This document shows, in pieces, positions 34,593 to 44,714 of a stretch of 64,000 nucleotides of DNA. Under the pieces are notes generated by a model that did no database searches, was not told the DNA's origin, and saw only the letters and a list, made by a program, of their open reading frames with translations. Location: positions 62,001 through 126,000 of the forward strand of contig JBAIAA010000020.1 of NCBI GenBank assembly GCA_037893245.1, in the 5' to 3' direction. This DNA is from Crossaster papposus. Its lineage: Eukaryota; Echinodermata; Asteroidea; Velatida; Solasteridae. Made by a program: the position numbers and the translations under genes. The stretch's first letter is position 1, and each line of letters opens with the position of its first letter.

Positions 34593-36137
34593 ACAAGTCA
34601 AAGGTAAAATGCTCTGAGAGCATAATAAAAGGGCCAACGGGTTTCCAGTTAAAGTAAAATGCTGTGCGAGCATTCCAGCTAAAGTAAAATGCTGTCTCAG
34701 CACTGCACTCGCGTCAAAAAGGAAGTGGACAAGAGAATGCCAACGGGTTTTACCTCTTACCCCCCAACAAGCGCAGACCGAGCGAAAGGACAGCAGGTGT
34801 GGGCCACTAGTTCGGTGTGGGCGGGTCGAAACCGTTGCCCTCCCACCGAGCAGTAGATGTTAACTGGTTAGCACCGTACCGTAATCACTGCATTTATTTG
34901 CATACACTAATGCTGGTGGGTCATTGTAAGATAGCCATTACGGCTTGGATGGAGTTCAATTTTGGTTTTGCGTTGCTATAAAGAGTACTATCACCAATGT
35001 TCGATATACGCTGCGCGCTCTCCTGCACTGACGACACTGTCTGAGAGGTCCTAGGTGCCGCTATGCACGCTCTTCTACTCTGGCGCATACTAGCTACGCC
35101 CATAATTCTAACCTACACCCTCCAGCTAGCCCAAGACACTTGACAGCCTTCGCTCCGCTTTGCATGCACATCTGCGCCGGCGTACTTTCAGCATCTGTCA
35201 GCTACACCTAATGCATGAGCGCCTGTGCCTGCATAGGGTTGCACTTCATACACTGCAACAGGTCATCACGTCAGTTGACAATGACAATTCTACTTAGCAC
35301 CGCCTTCTTTCTCCCCCTTTAGACCACCGTACGTAGCTGTGCCTTGCGCGCATTTGTCTCACAAACGCTCGCAAATACACAGCGAACGCACGCTTTCTCT
35401 AATTCATCCGACACGTGTGCCGGATTCCAAAAAAAACGATGTCACCTTGCTTCAATACTCAACAACTTTTGCACGGAAACATGTGAGCGCCAACAGCAGC
35501 ATACTTACTACTTGATACACAGCGCGCACAGAGCGGGTAAGAAGTGAACTTCACCGTGGGCCCACAGCGCGTGTCGAGATTATCCGTTAATAAGCCCATT
35601 ATAAGCTTATTTATAAGCTCGTGCTCATCCGCCCTATCGCGCGAGCACGAGTTATTGTTTACGCGCCGTCCATTTCGTGCCAGTTATTCAGCTACGTGAC
35701 CACCGACCGCGTTACATAGCCGGTGATCGCCTTCCCACTCTCTTGCGTTGCGGCCTTCTCTCTCTCGCAGAGAGTGCAGCGCTTTCCCCTCCAATGCGTG
35801 TGTCTCTCTCTCATTGGCTCATTGAGTCGGTGCTTTAGACTACCCGATTGTGAGTCCATGCTGCTATGGAAGGAGGGGGCGAGGTGGGAGGGCAACGGTT
35901 TCGACCCGCCCACACCGAACTAGTGGCCCACACCTGCTGTCCTTTCGCTCGGTCTGCGCTTGTTGGGGGGTAAGAGGTAAAACCCGTTGGCATTCTCTTG
36001 TCCACTTCCTTTTTGACGCGAGTGCAGTGCTGAGACAGCATTTTACTTTAGCTGGAATGCTCGCACAGCATTTTACTTTAACTGGAAACCCGTTGGCCCT
36101 TTTATTATGCTCTCAGAGCATTTTACCTTTGACTTGT
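34593..36137. mobile_element. foldback element with 255-bp inverted repeats
   Basis: Arms 34593-34847 and 35883-36137 are reverse complements with almost no mismatch, starting ACAAGTCAAAGGTAAAATG. Each arm carries three small hairpins in the frame AAAGTAAAATGCT...AGCA, which could be binding sites. The 1-kb centre has no recognised gene. It includes the palindrome CTCGTGCTC...GAGCACGAG near 35618-35652. It begins 10 bases after the stop of the GC-rich gene. No target duplication was found. Confidence 0.8.
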
Positions 36138-37312
36138 TGTTAACTGTTGTTTGAAAAAGTGCCTGAGTCAAGACAGTGGTAATGGCAATAATTACAATAA
36201 AATAGATATTAACTATCCGCAGTTGCGGTAGGCATTGACCCACAGGGGAAAATTTGAGGAAACGAGACGCTTTATGTATGCAATTCGGCGTCGAGAAAAA
36301 TCCCACGCAGCATTTTTCTTTGTTGTTGTTCTGCGCATATTTGCGGACTTGTGAAGCTCATCTGCAATATTAGTTTATCAATTAGATAAACATCGTTAAA
36401 GGTATGGGGCGGTCTTGCAGGTTCATTCAGGATGCATTTCCCAGTTCCACGCTATTTTTCTCCCCGTGCTCTTTTTCTTCCCGTGCTCGTTTGGCGTCTG
36501 CAAGTCTATCGGGATGTTCGCGAAAGCGAGGGCGGAGTTCTAAGCGAGGAGTGACGACACGAGACCCCATAATAATATACCCGTCATTGACGCTCCTTGG
36601 CACCGTTGAGCATGGCAAATGTACATGTACTAGATATCTTGAAGGTCGCAATTGCGCCGGATGGTTCGATCTGTCGCTCTTTAGGTAGTATTCCGCGCCC
36701 TTATAACTCTCGGCTTTTGATGCCTCGGTATGTAGGGCTATCCGCCCTCTGCCCACCTACAGTGTCAAACTGCAACGCGCTACTCGCAAATGTCGGATAT
36801 TCTAGCTCGGGGCTGGTCCTTCAGAACCTGCCTCCGCCGATAGTCTGAATGGCTACGCCGCCCCCGTAGACAAGGGGCGACTTTCAAATACAAGTTGGTT
36901 TTCATTGCACGCATTTCCACCGCGTCTGTCGAATAATACGTCAGCGTTTACGGCAAAACGCCATCAGATAGGCGGGGAGTTCTCCGCTTTACCGGATGGA
37001 TGGCGGCGTCGTGCGTGTGGCGTTGTGCGTGGGGCGTCGCGCAGGTGGCGTCCTGCGGGTGGCGGCGTGCAAGTGGCGTCGTGCGGACGGCGTCGTGCGG
37101 ACGGCGTCATGCGGGCGGCGTCGTGCGTGTGACGGGTTGCGTCGCGGTACGGGCGACGCGGTACAAGCGACGCGGTACGGCCGACGCGGTACGGGTGAGG
37201 TATGGGTAAGTTATGGGTAAGGAATGGGTGAGGTATGGGTGAGGTATGGGTGGTATTTGGGGCGAGATATTGTGGGAATGGGTGAGGCTTCGTGGTCCTG
37301 GTTCGGAGCGAA

Positions 37313-37388
37313 GAATCTCCCCATATCTAAAACTCTAGTATAGATTCTGGGGCCCGAACAAAGCAGCAGTGCAATTAGGGTACTATTT
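37313..37388 (+). repeat. 76-bp direct repeat, copy 1 (copy 2 at 38809-38884)
   Basis: The segment starting GAATCTCCCCATATCTAAAA is identical in both places. Copy 1 overlaps the start of the 59-bp repeat at 37384. Confidence 0.9.
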
Positions 37389-37442
37389 GCACTGCGGCGA
37401 GTGAGGGCGCAAGATAAGATACTGTCAGTGTTAAGTCTGGTT
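37384..37442 (+). repeat. 59-bp direct repeat, copy 2
   Basis: Identical to 22428-22486. Confidence 0.9.
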
Positions 37443-38808
37443 GAGGCAAGGATGAACGGTAAAGTGTAGCCGGTAGGTACAAGTGAAACAATATGTGTAC
37501 TTCAATTATCCGGGTTCAGTCTCGAGGGGACAGCAGCTGTTACTTACACTTTTTTTTTTTTTTTCTCCCCTTCTTTTACATATGGAAAACTTTGAGCCGA
37601 TTTCGAGCATAAAAGATTTGACCCGTGTGTGTGTGTGGATTATGCAAGCACAGAGGAATGCACTGACCTCCGTGCACATAAACAACCAACCATGTCAGTG
37701 GACTACAACATTATCACAATAGGGGAGAGGAAACAGTAGAGATACACACACGTATAGGAATGGAGATATACACATACTTAACTTTGTATTTCAAAATTAG
37801 CAAAGTTTGTTCACGTTATGTTCTTGAAAAGAGAAAAACTACTGACATAAAATATGAATATTAAACTATACTCATTTAGAAATTTGGCTGAAACATGAAT
37901 ACCATGCCGTACGACGTACGAACACCCCTCAAAAGCAAATGTTGTAATCCGAACGAGAAGAATAAAACCACGCCGTTAGTTAGTCCTAAAATATGACCAA
38001 TTTCTCTTCAAAAGAAAAGAAACACACAACTTGAATCGTGACTATATATCTTCACTATCTATCAGCATACTCAAGAAAGGTTTCTTAAGGTAAGAATGAA
38101 GAGAAATGGAACAAATCGAGGCAATGTAGCCGAAGTAAGCTGACGAGGATTCTTCCACGACAACGTGGTGTGTGTGGATAGTCTAGTTCCCGTTTGCAGC
38201 AACGCGCATAGAACCATATTATGAGAAATTTCAGCTACCAGACTATAGGCCACTTAGCATAAATTATAGAGGTCGCCGCCTTTTTAGAGAGGGATACAAT
38301 GATTGGACTCAAAAGAGCCCTAAAGTCCTTTCGACCAATAGAAACTATTGTTATATCAAATGAAAGAACATACTATAAGGCTTAATCTTGCGTGCGAGGT
38401 GGAACCAAAGGGGGCTTCAAACGATTGTGTTGTTCGATTTAGTGAGACGACCCGCGGAAAAAATGATAAATTTGTGTTGACCTCCATAGGAAAGACACTT
38501 TTTTGGCCTTTGAACCAATTTTGTAATCGAAAAGAGCCCTATCGGCTCGGATTTAAATGGTTTGACAAATATCACTACTTGAAAGGGATTTATTTCAAGT
38601 TTAAATTGCCGGGCGAGGTGGGTTAAATCCACCTACCACTTTTCGTGAACAGCGTAAAGTTTGGCGGAACAGCCTGGATTTGTCTGACGTTTTGCGTGTT
38701 GAAGGCTACGTTCAGCGTGTCATTGAGCAAATGCGCGCAAGTTTTTCATTTGCACCCTACCGCTTTACCACCCGATGTTGGTTTGTTCGGGCTCCGGTTT
38801 CTTCTCTC

Positions 38809-38884
38809 GAATCTCCCCATATCTAAAACTCTAGTATAGATTCTGGGGCCCGAACAAAGCAGCAGTGCAATTAGGGTACTATTT
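38809..38884 (+). repeat. 76-bp direct repeat, copy 2
   Basis: Identical to 37313-37388. Confidence 0.9.
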
Positions 38885-39103
38885 AGCCGTTAATGTCACG
38901 TGACCAAAAACTGGAGGAATTGCTTAACGTTCGCGATGTTCCAGTGTTTCTAGGTTTTTATAAAATAAAACTCACATTAGCAAAGGTCAACACCAGACGA
39001 AATGCCTAAGACTATCACGGTCATTGTAGTCATTGTGCTATTTTTGAGTAAGAGCTGTTAGAATTTGAATTGTTGCGTCGTCATAGCTACGCTGCTTGTA
39101 TCG

Positions 39104-39231
39104 CGTCATTATCTATTTTTTGTCGCCGGCGGCTACCTGACCTACACTACAATTTAGACGTATAGCCAAATGTGGTTTCTTACACGTCCGGTCAGGTAGC
39201 CGCCGGCGACAAAAAATAGATAATGACGCGA
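39104..39231. repeat. perfect hairpin next to the right terminal repeat
   Basis: Arms of 43 bases (left arm starts ATCGCGTCATTATCTATTTT) flank a 42-base spacer. They are identical in reverse complement and abut the terminal repeat. The arm text TAATGACGCGATAGT also occurs in the foldback at 43958-44708. Confidence 0.88.
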
Positions 39232-39232
39232 T

Positions 39233-39352
39233 AGTTAGAGGAAAAGATCCGGGAATCTGGCGATAATTAAGGGCGCCCTCAATAAGCCCAGATAATACGG
39301 ACGGCGCGCCGCGGAACAAATGAACAGGCTAGCTTGGTCTTGACCAAGACTA
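39233..39352 (-). repeat. right terminal inverted repeat of the 17.2-kb element
   Basis: Pairs with 22131-22250 with two mismatches. Confidence 0.92.
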
Positions 39353-40572
39353 CGGATGAGCTAATAAACAGATGGAAATCTGTTCCGTTGGTGTTTTATC
39401 AAAATCAATTCAATTTTGCAATGTGGTGCAGTACCGCCGGTTGCGGCATAGGGATAGATCTACTTTATTCGACTGATCGTCTCACGAGGGCCATATATAG
39501 ATTTCATGCTTATTTTACGGTTAGAAAAATATTAGAGTTTATGCAATGTCCCATACCGGGCAACGACATATATGACCCTTATAACAACAATATAGATCGT
39601 AAAGGTTATATAGACACTTGCAGATTTTACGGCGTAGATCACAACTTGTCTTGGATACAGACGATCGATCATTATTCCGGCGGATTGGGTCAGGCTTATG
39701 CTTGGGGTCACCCTATGGGGGATTACGATACCGCACCCTTGGATATTAGTTACGGTAAATACGCGGGGGGATGTCTAATGGGGTTTGGCAACGAAGATCC
39801 TCCTAAAGGATCTGGTTATTACAGTACTTATATAATAAGTTATATATCGCAAAGTAGAGCGGTATTGACGCTCGGGTGGCAAAAATGGATACCCGCAGAG
39901 TCTCACTTTACCGACGTAGGGATACAACAAATAAACGAATCTGTCAGGACGTATGTTTACGCTCTGCTGGGGGCTCGGGCGCAAACAAAAACTAGTATTT
40001 TGACTCCGGGCATGGGGCTCGACGCCCAAGCCCAGTTTGTTAATATCTTCTAAGACTTGATATCGTCTCCAGCCGATCTGGAAGAATATATAACCCAATT
40101 TCAAGATTCGCTGCAATACGCTAGGAGTTCGTTAAACTTTGTGCTGGCGAAAGGATTAAATCTCGTGCCTTCGAACATGCAATTGAGGGTCGGAACCCAC
40201 GAAGGATATAACAACAATATACAGATTGCGACCGCTAACTTACCGTTGGGATTAAACTCGAAGATAAACTCAAAAATACCACCAACGCCAACGCCCGCGG
40301 GTGACCCAACAACACCACCACCACCACCAACACCAACGTCCTCGGTCGTTGACCCACCACCACTAACGCCAACGTCCGCGATCGTTGACCCACCAGCGCC
40401 AACGCCCAAAAGCCCGGCTCTGGTAACACCACCAACGCCCACGGTCGAGCCTTCTTTTCCCGAAGAAAACGTTTTAACTAGAGATCCTCACGAGTATGAC
40501 AAAACTTTGCTGATTGTCGGTACTTTAGCCATAGCGGGTATAGGATACCTGATGTACGAGTCTGCGCGGTAA
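39353..40572 (+). pseudogene. 3' part of split virus-like gene A (unknown function)
   Basis: The frame resumes with TTDELINRWKSVPLVFY after the insertion. It has a conserved-looking core (YDTAPLDISYGKYAGG, RTYVYALLGARAQTKTS). A TAA at 40051-40053 interrupts it, and it then continues in the same frame through a Pro/Thr-rich stalk (about 40278-40465) to a C-terminal membrane segment (LLIVGTLAIAGIGYLMY). I recall similar unnamed proteins in cnidarian virus-like elements. A surface or minor virion protein anchored at the C-terminus is a reasonable guess. Confidence 0.65.
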
Positions 40573-40620
40573 AAAAAAAAGCCTTCTTACCAAATATTTT
40601 GTTAGAAGGCTTTTTTTTTT
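40571..40620. terminator. A/T-tailed hairpin between convergent genes
   Basis: AAAAAAAAAAGCCTTCT pairs with AGAAGGCTTTTTTTTTT around a 16-base loop. It overlaps the stop codon of gene A and lies 38 bases from the end of the convergent gene. On both strands it looks like a terminator-type hairpin with a U tract. Confidence 0.7.
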
Positions 40621-40657
40621 ACTTTTAACCGAGGCGCTTTTGTAAATAAACAACAAT

Positions 40658-41848
40658 TTAAGTTCCGACTCCCACTGTAAAGGCCCACACGTGTTCGCCC
40701 AACCATCCGACGGTTTTACTCAATACGTTAAATATTCAACTCGCTATACCGCCTAAAATTCCGGGCAAGGCGTCGAGTAATTTTGAGCCGAGTTTAGCGA
40801 GCGCGTTTGAAAAGTGTTTTAGTTGCGACTGTATCCATTATTTTACGTTATTCGCGTTAGATGGTGGTATCGGAGTAGGCGCGGGCGCGAGCGTTGGCGC
40901 GGACGCACTGACAGACAAAACGCTCTTTACTATCAAACCGATAGCCAAACCAAACGCCGACAAAATGCTCGCGATGGTCACGCCTTGTTCTCTAAACAAC
41001 GTTCTAATTTTTTTTCTCAAGGTCGTGTCGCTATCTAAAATCCTCGTAATCGTTTCTTTGATTCTGTTTATCTGACTTCTGAGTTTTTTTTCGTCGGCTT
41101 CTAATCTAGCCGATCTTTCGATTTTTAAGTCTTCTAATTTTTCTCTCATTTCTGCCGTGGAACCGTCGCTCACTGATTCGGCTAATGCTCCTTCGGTCTG
41201 GGCTATCTCATCATCGAGTATTCTGAGACGCGCTAAATTTAGTTATAAGTTGCCTCTCATCGTTTGAAGAGTTTTGTCTAAACTCGCGATTAGTATAAAA
41301 CTGGTTTCCTGTTCTTGTTCTTGGTCTAAAGTTTCGAGAATTTCGCTTAAATCAAGGGCCATTTTCGGAAAATCTTGCATCGGGATAGACTCCGGTTCAA
41401 TCTGTTGTAATTGTTGTTGTTGTTCTATACTAAGTGGGTTTCGTTTATAATCTTTAAAACCTAATTGGTTTCTAATAAAATCTATACCGTCCCTAGCATT
41501 TTTTTCAATAGAACTTAATGCTAAAAATGTATCTGGTTTGTTTTTTTGCGATAATCTTACTTCTTCGTCATCGGTTTTAAAATATAACGTGTTATCTTTT
41601 ACTACAAATCTTTCCCATTGCGGAATTATATCATATTGTCTTTGTCCTTGACGTTCGTAGAAACTTTTGACTCTTTGATTATCAATAAAACGTCTCCCTT
41701 GTTCTAAAACACCATCACGAGCTTGAGCATAGGCTGGATCTAACGCCGTTTCGTTGTCGATGGAGTAATCGTTATTGTCCCCGTCTAGATCGTTGTCTTA
41801 TGCCGGGGTAAATTCGTCTACCGGTTCAAAATCTCCACCTTCAGCCAT
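40658..41848 (-). pseudogene. coiled/membrane protein gene B of the virus-like element, four in-frame stops
   Basis: From an ATG (MAEGGDFEP) the frame runs 397 codons without any frameshift. It has TAA at 41798-41800, TAA at 41243-41245, TAA at 40838-40840 and TGA at 40736-40738. Features are an acidic N-terminus, Gln-rich middle, a coiled-coil part (AEMREKLEDLKIERSA), a hydrophobic segment (ASILSAFGLAIGLIVKSV) and a C-terminal Leu/Ala-rich tail with WLGEHVWAF. Similar proteins accompany this integrase in cnidarian elements, as I recall. The function is unknown. Confidence 0.65.
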
Positions 41849-41870
41849 TTTATTATAACGAACTAAAGTT

Positions 41871-42095
41871 TTATGTCGAGTTTAATATATTTGGTGGGAG
41901 TATATTTTGATTGACCAGCCATGTTTTTACGTACATCGATGCGCTTATCGCAGCCGTTAGTTTAGCTACATGTTCTACGCTCAACTTGTCGAGATCGGCC
42001 GGTTTGATCTTCAACAGTTTTTTTACTAAACATGGTAAATCCCACGCTTAACATAGAGATCACGGCGGCGTGATAGAGATTGTTGGCGATGCTAT
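41871..42095 (-). pseudogene. remnant of a small hydrophobic protein gene (virus-like element)
   Basis: Two minus-strand frames joined across an A/T run give NLYHAAVISMLSVGFTMFSKK and then KPADLDKLSVEHVAKLTAA ending at TAA (41871-41873). The hydrophobic start and helical tail look like a short membrane protein. No start codon is certain. Confidence 0.4.
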
Positions 42096-42142
42096 TAGTA
42101 TCCAATTATAATTGCCACAATTTTTATTTTTTTTTATTTTTT

Positions 42143-42517
42143 TTATTCCATTTCTACAAAATCTGAAGATGGTTGGGGCGGAGAAGAAGGGATTTGGGAC
42201 GGAGTCCCCCTTGGGCTCTTTTGGGGAGGCTGTGCTAGTGGTTGTGGTTTTGGTGGTGAGACTCTTTGGCTTCATATATAGAGTCCTCCTAAAACAAGCG
42301 CCAACCCGTTATTGACCCAATTGTTGCGTACGAATAAGAAAGAGTACTCTTCACGTCTATATTTTGCATCTTGGCAATTTGTTCTTTTCTCTTTTTGTTG
42401 TGTTCCGCTAATGCCTTGCCTTGTTTTACTCTACCTGGATTTTTTGTTTAGTCGTCACCGTCTGTACCTTTGGAGTCTTCTTTAACATCGACGAACTTGG
42501 GCTCTCTTGTTGACTCA
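42143..42517 (-). pseudogene. small basic membrane protein of the virus-like element, frameshifted
   Basis: It starts MSQQESPSS inside the 3' end of the upstream gene (70-base overlap in a different frame). It shifts frame in an A run near 42440, continues NPGRVKQGKALAEHNKK with a basic helix, then shifts again near 42310 to a hydrophobic stretch (NGLALVLGGLYI) with a stop at its end and a Pro-rich tail. The NPGRV...GK-LAE start and one membrane helix recall a family found in related elements. Confidence 0.5.
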
Positions 42518-42993
42518 TCTTTTATTATATTGTCAAGATAATTCTTTTCGTTGATAACTAAATGTTTAGACGTTATCAATAAACCTACTAACGGCGACAA
42601 CAACATTCCGTAGTTGTAATAAACTTCGCAAAGTAAACTAGCTATCGAGCTAGATATAACGGGATCTTCCTCTAGATCTTTGGTGAGCGAGTCTTCCGAG
42701 TCTACTCGTAGACTGACACCCATGGGTTTGATCATAGGTAGACTCGCGCCTAAAACTCTCGAGTAAATCCCCAGCACGCAGTTACCCAAACTAGTAATAT
42801 TTTCTTTACCCAACCTTGCCTCGTATTGGTTGTACATTTTTTCTTGTTTGTTCGCGTCTAGGTTTTCTATATCTCCTTGGCTAAATTATTTACCCAAATA
42901 CTTTTTAGAATCACCGGCTGATACTACACCCAACAGTCTATGTTTATGTTTTTCCGTTTGCGGATCGTTGTCTAAAGTTTTTAAAGGCTCCAT
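42448..42993 (-). pseudogene. virus-like element gene E (unknown), one in-frame stop
   Basis: This is a 182-codon frame from ATG (MEPLKTLDN) to TAG with a single TAA at 42886-42888. It contains KMYNQYEARLGKENI and a hydrophobic segment (YNYGMLLSPLVGLLI), ending in an acidic tail (EDSKGTDGDD). The start is supported by the overlap pattern with the next gene. The function is unknown. Confidence 0.55.
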
Positions 42994-43135
42994 TTTTATA
43001 AGACGGTATAATTTTATTTTTAAAGAAAAATATTTGTAAGATAAAATACACAAGGTCGACGCTATAATAAATTTGAGCAAAAGATCGATCAGCAAAAATA
43101 ACATTTAAATAAACGCGAGATAAACTAACTGCAAC

Positions 43136-43385
43136 AAATCACAACTAGCTGTTTAACAACTTACAACAAGCTACCCAACAAATTAAAATTAGCTGTTCAA
43201 CAAATTACAACTAGCTGTCCAACAAATTACAACTAGCTGTCCAACAAATTACAACTAGCTATGCAAGTACTTTACAACTAGCTGTTCAGCAAATCTCAAC
43301 TAGCTGTTCAACAAATCTCAACTAGCTGTTCAACAAATTACAACTAGCTATCTAACAAAACCTCAACAAATCACAACTAGGTTAC
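43136..43385. repeat. 22-bp minisatellite between gene E and the ATPase fragment
   Basis: About eleven units of CAACAAATTACAACTAGCTG plus two bases, with variants (AATCTCAACTAGC). A shorter relative (AACTTATAACAACTTATA) occurs at 21001-21030 between two other genes of the same element. Confidence 0.8.
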
Positions 43386-43959
43386 AACAAATTCCATTTA
43401 TTCCGAGGATCCGTATATAAAATCAATTTACTATAGGGAGTGTCTTTGAGATATTGTTTTATGTCTCGCCTTTTATTATCCGGCACCACATCATTTTCGT
43501 CGAGGCAATTATCAAAACTGTTTTTGTCTTTGCAATAAAAAATAGCGACCCATTGAGTCTGTTCGCGATAATCTTTTAAAACGCTGTTATATTTTTGAGT
43601 CAATTACCAACAGCTGTGGTTATCGTGTCTACCGCTAAAGGCTAATTTATATAACATGCAGCATCCTCCCTTGTGGCCCTTTTGGCCGATTTCATCGCTT
43701 GATAAGCGCTGCAGTCGTCGATTAAAAACAAAGTGTGCAAATCTTTAAATTTCGTTCGATAAAGGTCTATGGCTTCGTTCATGTTCATATTTTCGGCGTC
43801 GAGGTCGCACGCGTAAACATAGGGGTCGTTAAAAAACCAAGGCCTCTCGTGGTACGTTTTGTTGTTTGACAGAGTCGGACATATGATCACCAAGTACAGG
43901 GTGGTCAAAAAAAAAACTATACCCAACTTTGGAGGCCATTTTCTCCTAGATGATAACAT
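43382..43959 (-). pseudogene. C-terminal half of a packaging-type ATPase, frameshifted
   Basis: The first frame has YLVIICPTLSNNKTY, an acidic strand LHTLFLIDDCSAYQAM that would be the Walker B site (DD), then shifts. The sequence resumes in another frame with TQKYNSVLKDYREQTQW, KDKNSFDNCLDENDVV and a C-terminal LILYTDPRNKWNLL. This order (hydrophobic Walker B, sensor TQ, C-terminal YTDPR) matches the FtsK/HerA-like genome-packaging ATPases of Polintons. The Walker A part is absent: the foldback at 43958 begins where it should be. Confidence 0.65.
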
Positions 43960-44708
43960 ATTTTAGTAATTTTGTTTGCATATTATTAAAGCATATATCG
44001 TTTGGAGCATTATTGGTGAAAATAGGGAAGATATTACATTAATATTTTTTGGAGATATTCCTATTTTTAGCGAGTATGTGTAAAAATGGCTTTTCCACGG
44101 GAGCTGTCAATGCATCAACATGTTTGAATATGATATGACACAATAATGTAATGACGCGATAGTCCTTTGACAAATGTTTTTGCGAGAGCTTCTTTTATTT
44201 ACACTAAAATGGATAAATAATACTTTTTAATAGATAGGCTTCTGGTTTTGTTCATTTCAGTTAGTTCAACAAATAATATAATTTCATGTATCTGGAACAT
44301 CAATAGACAATTGTCATGATTTTGTGCACATAATATCGTCATTGCATAAGTTAAAGTCTGTTCCTGCGCAAATTCTTTGGCAGTCTAACCAAGTAAGAAA
44401 AATGTTTTTGAGATTGAAATCATGAATAAATTCATCTATCTATTAAAAAGTATTATTTATCCATTTTAGTGTAAATAAAAGACTCAAAAACATTTGTCAA
44501 AGGACTATCGCGTCATTACATTATTGTGTCATATCATATTCAAACATGTTGATGCATTGACAGCTCCCGTGGAAAAGCCATTTGTACACATACTCGCTAA
44601 AAATAGGAATATCTCCAAAAATATTAATGTAATATCTTCCCTATTTTCACCAATAATGCTCAACGATATATGCTTTAATAATATGCAAACCAAATTACTA
44701 AAATATTT
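43958..44708. mobile_element. foldback element of about 750 bp replacing the ATPase N-terminus
   Basis: Left arm (ATATTTTAGTAATTTTGTTT...) and right arm are reverse complements over about 285 bases with few mismatches, around a 185-base centre. It is AT-rich and non-coding. Confidence 0.82.
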
Positions 44709-44714
44709 TCCCCA

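Larger units (their letters stand above)
36138..39103. other. right interior of the 17.2-kb element
   Basis: It contains degenerate GC-rich short repeats at about 36990-37200 (variants of GGCGTCGTGCGG) and 10-bp units of GGTGAGGTAT at about 37190-37255, plus the direct repeats listed separately. A 92-codon open stretch at 38348-38626 is not recognised. Confidence 0.5.
22131..39352. mobile_element. 17.2-kb element with 120-bp terminal inverted repeats and 9-bp target duplication
   Basis: The ends start TAGTCTTGGTCAAGACCAAG and are reverse complements over 120 bases with two mismatches. CGGATGAGC lies directly outside both ends (22122-22130 and 39353-39361). It interrupts gene A of the virus-like element at a point where the sequence closes cleanly once the insertion and one duplication copy are removed. 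Long terminal repeats and a 9-bp duplication are typical of Mutator-like elements, but no transposase is recognised inside. The contents include a GC-rich gene of unknown function, foldbacks, tandem arrays and older repeats. It could be a giant non-autonomous element or a new type. Confidence 0.85.
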
